Source of the DNA: Eutreptiella sp. 'Long Island Sound 2002'
Lineage: Eukaryota > Euglenozoa > Euglenophyceae > Eutreptiales > Eutreptiaceae
Length of the DNA: 64,000 nt
Direction: 5' to 3'
NCBI GenBank assembly: GCA_964036045.1
Contig: OZ038378.1
Span: 183,298,944 to 183,362,943 of the forward strand
Positions 41,213 to 52,611 of the stretch are shown piece after piece. Position 1 is the first letter of the stretch. Every line of letters begins with the position of its first letter. The translations under genes were made by a program, and so were the position numbers. The notes beneath the pieces are model-generated. The model worked only from the letters and a program-made list of their open reading frames with translations. It did no database searches and had not been told where the DNA came from.

Positions 41213-44200
41213 ATGAGGTGGAAGGTGCTGCTACTGGTGCTGCCACTATGCGTGTTGCTGGCATTGGGTGTGACATATCATGTGTCCGGGCTGCAGGCGG
41301 AGGTTGAGTATGTAGCGCCCTCGCAGCCGGCCTCGCTCCTGCCGGCTGTCGCACCAGCTGGCCCTGCAAGGCACGGCGGGGCACCGCAGAGGGCAGGGGA
41401 GGTGCAGGGGGCTGCAACAGTGGTTGGGCAGGCGGTGTCGGGCAGCAGGAGCAACCAAAGGAGCGAGACCGCAGCAGATGAAGGACCACTGGAATTGGCT
41501 GCGGATCGTGGGCAGCAGTACGGCCATGGGAGTGGGAGTGTCAGGTCGGGGGATGTGGAGGGAATAGGTGGGCGTAATGCTCAAGTGGAAGGGGTGCCGA
41601 GAGGGAAAGCAGTCGGCAGCAATGAAGGCATGGGGGTAGCAGGATCGGGAGCGGGGGGAGGACAGCGGGAGGAACACGCTCACCGAAAGGGCAGGGCTGA
41701 TAGGGCTGGGGCTCTGGCACCGCGGGTGGCTGCCATCAAGGAGGCCCAAGCAGAAGGGGGGCACAATGCGGCTGAGGTGTACCCGCAGCAAAGCTCTCAG
41801 CCGGAATACTACATGGACAACGTCGATGGGGCTGTTCCTACCATCACCAAGACGCTGCACAAGTTGGTGACTACCAACATGTCTTTGGAGGTCCGTACTG
41901 CTCCTTTGCACTGATTGTTGTGTTTGTGAACGCCGTTTTTGGCTCTCTTCAACATTCAGGTACCGTTCGGGAGTGTATACGTCTGGCCTGACTGCAAAGA
42001 CTTTTAGTGTCTGTTTGCACAAAGGAGGCCAAGCGGGGGGGCGGGGGAGGGAAGTGAAAATGAGGATTCCTGGTGTCCACTACAATCTGCTGCTGCTGGC
42101 AACAAGCCCTTGCCGTATGCAAGTCATACAGTTGCCAGACACAAGTGGGGTAGAGCTGCGGAGCTACGATGTTGGACACCACCACAGAGAACCTACTGGG
42201 GAAGATAAGGGTTGCTGGTAACAACTACCATCTACTGCTACCCTACCATATGCATGTCATGTACATCCGTCACAGTGTGTCACCGTTGGCCCCCCGATGA
42301 CTGCCAATGCCACCGGTCTACCTCCAATTCATACACACATACAAACATACTTGCGTATGTGTGTGAGCATGTGCACGTCCACATGACCGTGTGCATCGAC
42401 AGCAAAGCAGTACAGGGGAGACACCCTAGGCCCCAAACGCAGAACGCGTATTTTTTAAATTTCTATACACCTTAGCAGGTGAGACGCTTGTAGCCTAGCA
42501 CCGTGCTATCCAAGGAAGCCAGCTCAAGAGTCTGGGTGTCATGTACTGGACGCGTGCCCACCCGAAAAAGGAGGCAGGGAGGGCACCCACATGGATAGAC
42601 TTAGTTCATGAACCTTGATGCGACTGGACCCTTCGTGCAGTGGCCAGCCCATTTGTGATGTTTGGTGATGTCAGTGAGAAGTCAGAAGTCGGATGACAGG
42701 ACTGACTTACAAAACCCTAGTGGTAGCAGGCACAGAGCACCAGCCATTAATGTAAGCAACATACATGCATGGAAATGGAAAACCAATTTTACAGCACCCC
42801 AGTGCGCCCCTTGCGCAACACAATACCGAAAACTACGTGCCCCTGATTTTCCTCAGAAGGCAAAATGCTCATAGTGGTGGTGGTGAGCACCCTCCAAACT
42901 TCAAAGTGATGGGAATTAGCGAATCATGGGAGAAATGCCAAGGGGCAGAAGCAGCACCGGTAAGCAGAGGGAGCATTGTGGTGCTGGTGTTGTGGTGTCG
43001 ACGGTATTGATCCCAGCTGAGTAGAGTGCAGGACTCCCACACTCATGGTCCTAGTTTCAAAACATGATTGAACACTCACACTTGGGGTTTGACACCGATG
43101 GGTTGGAAACATACCCCCGTTGTGCGATGGCATGTCGGCGAGTGGTCCTTAGAAATAGAACTCATGCTCCGAAATGCCAGGGGTAGTGGATTGCCACAGC
43201 CCTCACCCCACCCTGCCCGGCCAATTAAAACGATTTACTCTAACGCATACACCTCAAACTGATCAGCACAACATGGCATTTCGAGGTATATGTGTCGACC
43301 CCCCTCCCCAATGAGCCGAGCCCCCCCCCCCCCCTCCGCAACAAAAGTGGCACCCTTGTGGAAAGGGTTGGAACAAACACAACACACACAACATCTGTGC
43401 AACTTTCAAGATACTTCAGCTATGGAAGGTGCTCCTTTGTGATGCGCCTTTTGGATTTAGTCAATTGGTAAAATGGACGTGCCACCCTTTGCACATTGAG
43501 CCGCGGCCATAGTCTCTCCTTTGTAGAGAGGGATGACGTCGACAAAATCAATGTCCCCCAATTTTCTCCCTATCTGACAACCTCATAGACTCCTGCCCTC
43601 TTTGCAAAACAAAAGCATATGCCTTTATGCTGAGTGTGCAATTGCTCACAGGTGCACCTGTAGAGCATCCCTGTGAGTCACTACCAGCAGTGGTTGGTGG
43701 CGACCTCACAAGTCCCTGTTCCAAGTGGTATTTACTCTTGAACACACTGCTACTCCAATTGTACTTCTGATCACAAAAGTGAGTAGTAGCACTAGGGCGG
43801 GCTACACCGTAGCCTGAGACTTTCAATTCACCACTCAATGCTGTTTTGGGAGTAGCAACACAAGACACCTTTCAATGTGCCCTTTGTCCCTCCTTGTGCA
43901 TGTGGTAGACACACACAAACAGAACTCTCCATTGGTGTCAATCCACCTCCTGCTTTTCCTCAAAATGCAAAATGCTGCGCACCACTGATGTGTACCATTT
44001 GGTGGTGATCTAGAACCCCCCCTGTATCAGTGATGGAGCAGCTCCAAACTTCAGTCATGGGAATGAGTGAATGTGAAGCATGCTAGCAGTAGCATAGGGG
44101 GGTTTCACTAAATCAACATGCTTTTCCCCTAGCGGCTTTGGACAAGCAGACAATTTCTTCACAAACAATCCAAACCCGTGCCGACACCAAGAAGTACCAC

Positions 44201-47200
44201 CTTACTTACCCAGCCTTTATGGCAGCCCCCCTTCCCCTTGCTCAGGGGCTCACTTCCTTTTTTGCTGACGCGCTAACTCTAGCAAGTCTGCAACCCTCAG
44301 ACTGAACTGCCCCCACCTGCACACAGTGTTGCCAAAACGCCTCACCAATTTCCACATTTACTGGGACATGGACCCAGGCGCGGCTGGAAAAGCTCAAGGT
44401 GGTTTTCTAATGTTAGGATTCATTCGCCCGGCTTATGTACCGGTTTGCATGGCTTGCAGTGTACAAACAGCTCGGGGACTCTATCTCTACCTCTGCCACA
44501 CAACGTCGCCACTGATTTACGAACCTTCTGTTGTACAGGAACGCGGGGACTGGCGGCTCCGGGTGGTCCAAGAACGCAAGCGGCACAAGATTGCCTTCTG
44601 GTCGACGTTCATCACGCCGTTTCGGGGCAACTACGCCCCCATGCGCGCTTTCTTGTACTGGCTGAACCGGGAGGACCGCGGAGTGGACGTGGAGTTTCAT
44701 TACTGTGGCCTTGAACTGGGTGGAATTGAGGGCTGTCTGAATGTCACGGATTGTGACATCGTGGTGATGCTTGCAATAGGAACGTGTTGCCTCGCCCCTG
44801 CCACCGCTCAGGGCAATGCCCGTGCCCTTGTCCATCCCGTGCCCCTGTCTATGCCCCTGCCCTCTTCTATGCTTCTCTCCCGCCACGGCCCACGCCACTG
44901 CCTGCGCCTATTCCTTTCCCACGGTCAGGCCCAGGCCCCTGCCCCTGTCTAGGCCCTTGTTCATGCCCATGCCTGTGCCCCAGTGTCTGCCCATGGCATG
45001 CCCATACCCAATTCCCTTGACTGTGCCCCGGTCATACTCTGCCCATGCCTCTTCCTATTGCTGTGTGTGAAAGTGCAGGGTCTTGTTGGGTATCCAAAGC
45101 ATAGGGGTTGGGGCATAGGGCTTGTGCTTTTTCTTGACGTGACCAAGGACCTCAACAGAATCTCTATCAAGCTTGAATGCGCATGCAAAGCCTAAGTCAT
45201 CAGACTCGAAATCTCATTTGATCTACAAAAGTGTATTTGCTGAGTTTTTGTAGTTGGTGCATGGTTTGTAGCACAGTCTCCTCCTCCTTTCTCTCCTCTC
45301 CTCTTCTCTCCTCTCCCCCCCTCCTCCTTTCTCTCCTCTCCTCTTCTCTCCTCTCCCCCCAAGTCACCCTTCATGTCATGGCTGCATTGCTTTACCTGTG
45401 CCGCAGGTACTGAAAATGTCCGTGGGGGCTAAGTGGTTCACGTCCTCTGATAGCAATGGCAGTTGTTGGGTGGTTCTTGATGTTCTGTGGTTCTTGCTTC
45501 TTTTCCCTGGAAAAAAAGTCCATGGAAGTGGTGTAAGTCAAGCGACTTCCACCATGTTGCTTTGCTGTGTGGTTGCTGGTGTGCTTTGTTGCCACTGTTT
45601 GTTGTTGTGGAACTGGTGCTGAGCAGTTCCATGCTGATGCTGTTCTCCTCCTCATGGCATTATATTGGTGGTGCGGCTTATGTTCTCTGCTGTCCGAATT
45701 GCCCTGTGGCCTGCGGCTTTGGCCATGCCTCTGTCCATGCCTCTGCCACTGCTGCCCATGCACGCAAAGCTTCTGCCCCGGGGCTGTTCCTGTGCGTGTC
45801 GTCCAAAGGGCCTTTGTGGTGGTACCTTTACTTCGTCCCTTGAGACAGCGCGCCAGGCGCGCCTGGCAAAGTTTCCCCTATTTTCTCGGTTGTCCCCCCT
45901 TTTTCCCCTTTTTTGGTACCCGTGTAGGGGACCCCCGAGAAGGCAGGGGTGATGTAGCCATTCCGCCCCCACGTGGGCCCCCGAGATGGCAGGGGTTAGG
46001 TAGCCTGGGCTAGAGGAGGGTGTGATGTTTGCGGGTAAAGCATTGGGATAGATGGCCGGAACATTGATTTGGATGCTGGGCGCGCCAGGTGCACGCCGTG
46101 CAAACGTACCCTCCTTGATCTTTTTGTCCTTCTCCTTCGAAGGTACGTCGCCACCCTCTCCGTATCACCCACAGTCGCACGCCGGAATCCGCGCTGGGCC
46201 ATGTTTGAGTTCAAGCCATTGCTGGAGAAGAGTTTCAAGCAGAATCCTGTGTGGCTCCTGGTGGCCGACGAGTACTGTGAGTTCAATTCCCGAGGGATGC
46301 TGGAGACCCCTTTGGTGTTCCGGACATATTACAGGTATAACTACGGTGGGCTTGTGCGCAGTCACGGGAATCCGGTTCAACCTGAGGACCCCCTGCCCCA
46401 GTCCAGGCCCAAGATAGTGCAGCCAGGTGGAGGCTTGGAGGCCGTGTCTTCCCCTTACGTTGCCATGTCCATATCCTACGCTGTGTTTAAGCCATACACA
46501 TCCTACTCCCGGCAGGAACACCCCAGGCTTCCACCATTGTCGGGTGGATGGACTATGGAGTGACCCCCTCCCCCCCAAGGCTGCATTCGGCACTGATCTG
46601 GTTTGCGCTGCAGTGCAGCAAGGCAAAACATTGAACTGAGTGTGGTGATGACCATGCGCCTGTGACACGGGGGCGTATGCGAGCCCAGTATCCGTTGCCT
46701 CATGGCCCCCAAGGCTGCCAGGCCCTCTGGACCCAAAGATAGTGCGGAGGACGACCCCCCCCCCCCCCCACACACACCCCGCCCGCCCCCCCGCCCCCCC
46801 TGCAGCACAGGGGCTCTTGGCAGTGCATAACCAGAGGTGTAGCTCCCAGGTAGGCCTTGGTGAAGGAAGGCCTGGTCGAGCATGAGTGGCCCAAAGCAGC
46901 TTGTCACTGGCATAGCTGGGCGTATGACTACAGTGAACAGCTGAGCAAATGCTGGTGGCAGGGGATGGTCCGCTCCCAGACACCAGGCAAAGAGAAAGAA
47001 TGGCAGCTGCTGTTAATGATGTGCCTGTTCAAGGGATGGTACTGGTTGAATGGTGGCAAGCAGGTGGTCAGCCATATGACAACAGAGGATGTGTGACTCG
47101 GTAAACTACCTGAAGTGTGAAAATCTGTCGTCGTCCCTCACTTCTAAAACTCGACCGAATTCCATTAGGCTGCAGATTAGGGTGGCCCATACGCCTCCCG

Positions 47201-48751
47201 CATTTCTTTCCATGATGCAACTTTGCTCCTTTTCCGTAGCTCCAAGTTCGCAGCTTTCAAGAACACTCGCTGGTTTCCGTTGGGCTTCTCCCACAAGTTC
47301 CAGCCCCCCGATCCGTCTTCTATTAGCCCCAGTTCCAAGAGGGAGTATCTATTCGCGTTTCTGGGGTCGACCGAGACTAGTCCGCTTCGGAAGGAAATGA
47401 TCCACATCATCAACACCAGTACAAGCCTCCGTATGTCTCTTCTCTGGGGCTGAGTGTTGATTTAAGAGGCAGGGCCACTGGCTGCTTCATGCTTGTCATT
47501 ATTGTTGAGTTGTGCTCCAATCTGGGGGTGCCTTTTTTTTGGTCTTGGTTGTTGGTTGCTGTTGTTGGTTGTTCTTTGTTGTTGGTGGTGGTGGTGGTGG
47601 TGGTGGTGGTGGTGGTGGTGGTGGTGGTGGTGGTGGTGGATTGGATTGGATTGGATTGGATGCTACTGACACCGCCTGCCCCAGAACCCTTAACGTGCCA
47701 TACAAGCCTGTGTTGTTTGCCTTGGTTGACCATTCCATTCCAACATGCCAGCCTGTGACCATGCAACGAAACCCTTTCTCCCAATGGCCGATGACACGTC
47801 ACAGGACCGAAACATGCACACACCCTTAACAGCTGCAGAAGTCGGGAGCGTGCTTTGACAATCACTGCGTTGTATGGCCAGAATCAGGTGTCAACCATAG
47901 AAATCAGCTTCTGGCACCATCTTGAGGTATTAGTGGAGTGTGTCTGTTTCTCTGTGTTCTTCTTTGCTTATGAGTGTTTATTCTTGACACACGGGGGAAC
48001 AAGGGTTCCTATCATGGAAGTCTTTGCTGTTGTTCACGGCATCCGAGGCCACACGTCGAGATGTTGTTTACAGGCTGTCTATGCTGTTTCGTTCTCTGCT
48101 GTTCTTTTTTTTTTGTCAACGACAGCCCCCGGGGACAACCAACCGCCAACCGCCAACCGCCAACCGCCAACCGCCAGCAACTGCCAACCGCCACCAACTA
48201 CCAACCACTGGCCACCCCCCGCCACCAACAGCCAACCGCCACCAACCGCCAACCAGTAACTGCCAACCGCCACGGCAACCGCCCCCAACAGCCAATTGCC
48301 AACCGCCAGCAACCACCACCCGCCAACCGCCAACCATTGTTCAATACTGGGTGTGGTCTTGCATGTGTCTTGCCCATGTCTTGACCATGAAGTAGAGAGC
48401 GTCCCCATGAACATTAGTTTGTGTCGGCATTGTGAAGGCTCTTTTTTTTTTTTTTTTTTTTTGTGCTCTAAAGAAGACCCCTGTTTGGGATTTCATTTTT
48501 CATCATTTTTCTGATTATTGGGGGATCACCTTCCACCTCCCGCCACCCTTCATGGATCACTTGTAAGGCCGACGACGCCCATGAACGGGCGGGAAAAGTT
48601 GGCACCACACTTACGCTTGCGGGGGTGTGGGCGTGCAAGCTCGTTGCACTGTTGTTGCTTGCTAGCAGGTCGCGGTGGGCCACAGGGCCTGGCGGGCAGC
48701 TAGGTCCCTTTGTGCCTGGCACGTGGTCCAGTGCGGGCCCTTGGGTGTCCG

Positions 48752-48794
<43 letters not shown>

Positions 48795-51700
48795 GGCAAC
48801 AAGTCCCGGGTACACACATCAAACCGCCGACGGCCCCGGTAGACAGCGAACAGCGTAGAAGGGATGAAGCCCATGGCAGCCACATCGCCCAACGAGGATA
48901 GGACAAGGCGGCACACGTACTAGGGATAGCAAGCGGAAACACGGATGATGACTCAAACCGCCCCTTTGCTAAGAGGTACATTTGAATTGTTTTGTTTGCG
49001 TGTTTATGTGCTGTGCATGCATGGGCAGGGCTCGTATTCTCAAACCCCCAAAATGGCAAAAAAAAGAAGCAAGTTTTTTTGGACCAACCCGTCAGAAGCC
49101 CTGGTGACGGGTGTTTGGGAGATGGTTGCCCTGTCAATGCTCTTCACTTTGCTGCTTGTTGATTTCTTTGCATAATACTGTGGTTTGGTTTCAACCCGCT
49201 GGTGTTTGTTTGTAGTGCCCGAGAACATCGGCATGAAATACTATGTGCATGCCACCAAAGCCTGGACTGGGCAGTATCGGGTATGGGCTGGATATGACAC
49301 GCCTGAGAATTTCCGCAACATTCTTGCAAACTCCATTTTCAGGTGCTGTGAACCAACCTTCTGTCCGTCTGCCTGTCTGTGGCTCCTGCCCTGTCCCTGT
49401 GACGAGTACATCCTGCCAGCACGGGGACGCAGAAAAGTGCAGGGGGACAGTGGTGGGTACACTGCTGGAGGATGGTTGGCACACCGCTGAGGTTTGCAAG
49501 CACACCCCTCCGGGTTCACGGACACTGCCCTCGGGGCAGGTCAAGGACAAAGTCCCCAGTTTCTGACTTTTGTTGACCTCCACTCTCTTTGCACCGGGGA
49601 CTGCCTTTGAGCCAGAAACGGTCAGGTCCTCCTGATGTGCTGTACTGCGTCATAAGCTGGAGTGGGTCATCCCGGGGTCATAGATTGTGTCGGGGTATAG
49701 AACTGTTATTGTGCCCTTCCTCGGGATTTAGTTCCAATGGAGGCCTGCACACAAATGCAGTCGCCGAGCATCCATGCAGTCACTGAGTATCCACAAGCCA
49801 GGCATTTGTGCACGCAGCAGCACACTGCATGCATTGACTGTTTTGCAGCTTAGTTCCTGCTGGACACAATGCTGAAACCTTTCGTCTCTGGGAATCGATG
49901 GAAGTTGGCAGTATTCCGGTGATGGTTGAGCCAGGTACGTCTTCTTGTGTGTGTGTGTGTGTGTTTGTGTGTGCGAGTGTGGGAGGATGTTTGTAAATGT
50001 CTGCGATGTATGAACGACATGGGCCTGCGTACCATGACCGGGTTGGCCAGTAACAAACCATTCAATCACGTCCAACTGGTCTTGTTAAACGACCAGGTGC
50101 GTCAAGGGACGGAGATTGTCAGTCGTAAACAACGGTTGTGCAGTGCAGAAATCATCTGGAGTGCACACCAATACAGCTCTGGACAGAGTTGGCAGCGGAT
50201 GTAACAAATGAATGATCTCAAAACAATGGCTGCCGGGCGGAGGGTAGAGTGTGGTGCAGACCGCAGTGTATCCCCATGGGAGGGAGGGAGGGAGTCCCTC
50301 GGGGCCTCACTGTTGTATCAGCATGTGCAGGTGATGGCCGGGGCCTGAAACCTGTGTGCACTGGGCCTGTGCATGGCAAGGGCAGGGGAAGGGGATGATC
50401 GGGGGGGTGTACAGCCTGCAAGCCGAACCAACGACTGGGCTTTGAAGATTGATGCCCCCTGCCTGATGTCCCCAACCTGTGTGTACAAGGGATACCTGAG
50501 AGGCATTCTTTCAAGTGCACCTGCAAATGCGAAGGACGGCAGGGCAGATCCTATCCCTGTTGGCCTGGTTGCAGGCTGCCAGAAACTCAGGGTACGCCAA
50601 AGCAGGGAAATGTTCAAGGAGCTGTCAACGGGTAGCCACCTCTGGCAACACACCAATTCCGCAGGCACAGATGAACATGGATCCCAAACCCGCCCGTGCA
50701 AAGACAAACTGTCCTGTTTCCCTGCCCCCAAGAGGAATAGTGGCTGCTGGCAATCGACGGAGGGGGGGAGGAAGGGATGAATCTGAAATGTACACACTGT
50801 TACTAGTGTGCTACGTACAAAGACACACACACACACACACACATTGCGCTAAACGTTGGTAAAGGTACAGCTAAGAAGGGTAGTGCAGCAAGGGGTGTGT
50901 ACCGTCTCCGCACATTGGAAGTTAGTGTTTCATGTACCGTTAATACTTGCCATGACCAAACCTGGAGGCACAATCTGGGAACCGCATCAGCCCCCGGGCA
51001 GATAGACGTGTGACTGAATCCAGACTGCTGCATTGTCCTGTGACCTGACGAGGGCATCCACACTGAAGACCATGCATGCCGACCCAGCCTTTGTCGCACT
51101 GCTGTTTGTTGTCGACAGGGCCAGACAAGCTGTGTGGCAGAACCATGACCCCCTTCAAAGTGGACATGCCCCCATATAAACAGCCCATAGTTTTTCTTCG
51201 CAACTGGTCAATGCTACCTGACTTCATGGTGCAGGCAGGTATGTTTGTGCTGCTACAGTGCCCGCTGTAGAGCTGTAGGGTTGAGAGTCTCGGCTCCATC
51301 AAATAGGTCACAACTATGGGGGCACTCTCCGTCTGGCATCCGAAACCACAAAGTATGATGGTAGAGGTGGGGGCTCATTCAGAGCTTTCGGCGAATTTTT
51401 TGGTACCATGCGTGAAAATTTACCAAGTTTGGGTTCAGAGCCCCCCTTTCTGCATGTTGTAGTATCTTACACTTATGGGAGTTTTCCAATTGGAACCCGT
51501 AGCTATGCCCACATGTGTTGAGGGCTTTGGTATTTTCCTTGTGCTTGAGGGCAAGTGATGCCATGCTACACAATTTGCTAAAGGAAAGCGGCATCTCCTG
51601 GCAGATCATCTTTCGCCACACCTCCATGGCCCCCATTTCTTCAAGTGGAGGTGACACCCGTCCATTGGTGAGATTACCACATTTCTTTACCTTCAACCAA

Positions 51701-52611
51701 TACCTCAACCCTTCACCGTATTCGTTCAAGGGCACCATCCTGAGGTACGCCGCACTGCCACACCAGGCATAGGGAGTAGATCCGCAAAAGAAAAGGATGG
51801 TGCAACACACCTACATATGTACATATCTGGGTAAATGTATATCTGCACGCATGCATGTATGTATGCACGTAGTATGTGGGTAGGTAGGTAGGTGCGTATG
51901 CATGCATGCATGCATGCATGCATGCATGCATGTATGTTTGTACGTATGTATGTATGTCTGCATGGCATAACCGCCAGTTCCGGCCTGAAAGCTCAGTCAT
52001 TGTGGCGGCTGAGGTTAGGGACATGGGCTACATGTGGTACCCCCCCCGCCCCCATTTGAGACACGAGGAATGCGTGAAAAAAGGCTTCGCAGCCCAATCA
52101 GACTGTGTGTGTGGGGGGGGGGCGGGGCAACCAAGTTGGGGTTTCCTAGGGTCTGCACAGAAAGCTGAACAAACTGTTTTTGCCATGTTTTGACCTGGAC
52201 ACAGATTCCCCTATGCACACAATCACACAATCCCCGATGCATGGACGTGCAACCCCTGGATGTGGTGTGGTGGGGGCGGGCCCATGTGCTGGAGGTAGAC
52301 GTAACAAGAATGGGTAGGAGTGTGTTGCTGTGCAATGTGGGCAATTTTTGCTGCTGTGACCACCCGCCCCAACAGTTAACAGTTAACCGAGCACACGGCC
52401 TTGCATTGATTTGTGGTCTGCATCCGTTCCCTCTTTGGCAGCCCAGAACGTGTCTCGGTTCGACACCGTGCAGCGCAATCTGATGGGTTGGCACAAGGCG
52501 TTCCAAGACCACTACTACGGCAAGGCTCTGGAGGAGATGATTGCACTGGGCAAGGCGGGGCCACCGCCTCCAGGCAAACGCCAGTACCGCATCCAGGGGT
52601 TTCAAGCTTGA
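41213..52611 (+). CDS. Exostosin-type (GT47) Golgi glycosyltransferase, RXYLT1/TMEM5-like, split gene
   Basis: Supported exons: 41213-41890, probably 41960-42006, then 44539-about 44783, about 46143-46334, 47240-47430, 49216-49342, 49849-49934, 51119-51238, 52442-52611. From 46334 to the TGA at 52609 all junctions are GT-AG and in phase. The 42007-44538 part is unresolved, because the phase from 42006 does not fit 44539. The N-terminus has a short cytoplasmic Arg/Lys start and one hydrophobic anchor (VLLLVLPLCVLLALGV), typical of type II Golgi enzymes, then a Gly/Ala-rich stem. Family landmarks in order are VWLLVADEYCEFN, RWFPLGFSHKF, EYLFAFLGSTETSPLRKEM, LVPAGHNAETFRLWES/MEVGSIPV (the exostosin nucleotide-sugar motif), IVFLRNWSMLPDFM and LMGWHKAFQDHY. 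Human RXYLT1 has the same order (ribitol xylosyltransferase of dystroglycan glycans). The acceptor in this organism is unknown. Confidence 0.75.
44800..45060 (+). repeat. Degenerate C-rich minisatellite in a glycosyltransferase intron
   Basis: Short units built on TGCCCCTGTCTATGCCCC vary through the stretch. They explain the long frames seen there in several phases. Confidence 0.6.
45281..45359 (+). repeat. 39-bp pyrimidine tandem duplication
   Basis: Two adjacent copies of CTCCTCCTTTCTCTCCTCTC followed by CTCTTCTCTCCTCTCCCCC. The strand is almost pure pyrimidine, a sequence able to form triplex DNA. Confidence 0.8.
47584..47661 (+). repeat. (GGT)n followed by (GGATT)n microsatellites
   Basis: About 18 uninterrupted GGT triplets pass directly into about five GGATT units. 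They lie in the intron between glycosyltransferase exons 47240-47430 and 49216-49342. Confidence 0.95.
48136..48340 (+). repeat. (CAACCGC)n heptamer array
   Basis: Perfect CAACCGC units at the left end decay into variants (CAACTGC, CACCAAC) over 200 bases. It lies inside the same long intron. Confidence 0.9.
48442..48462 (+). repeat. Poly-T tract
   Basis: A run of about 20 T residues in the 47.4-49.2 kb intron. Confidence 0.9.
48751..48793 (+). repeat. (GT)n microsatellite
   Basis: About 20 GT dinucleotides in the same intron. Further short (GT)n and (AC)n runs lie near 49950 and 50823. Confidence 0.95.
51890..51960 (+). repeat. (GCAT/GTAT)n tetranucleotide array
   Basis: Eight or so GCAT units pass into GTAT variants, in the last intron of the glycosyltransferase gene. 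Confidence 0.9.

Noticed and set aside
44445-44714. Alternative frame through the glycosyltransferase exon at 44539
   Set aside because: The chosen frame has a balanced, aromatic-rich composition and runs in phase from the acceptor. The alternative is Pro/Arg/Gly-rich and ends in a stop inside the exon.
47855-47938. Possible extra exon (ITALYGQNQVSTIEISFWHH) in the glycosyltransferase gene
   Set aside because: Its phase does not fit the flanking exons, while direct splicing 47430 to 49216 is in phase and matches the family order.
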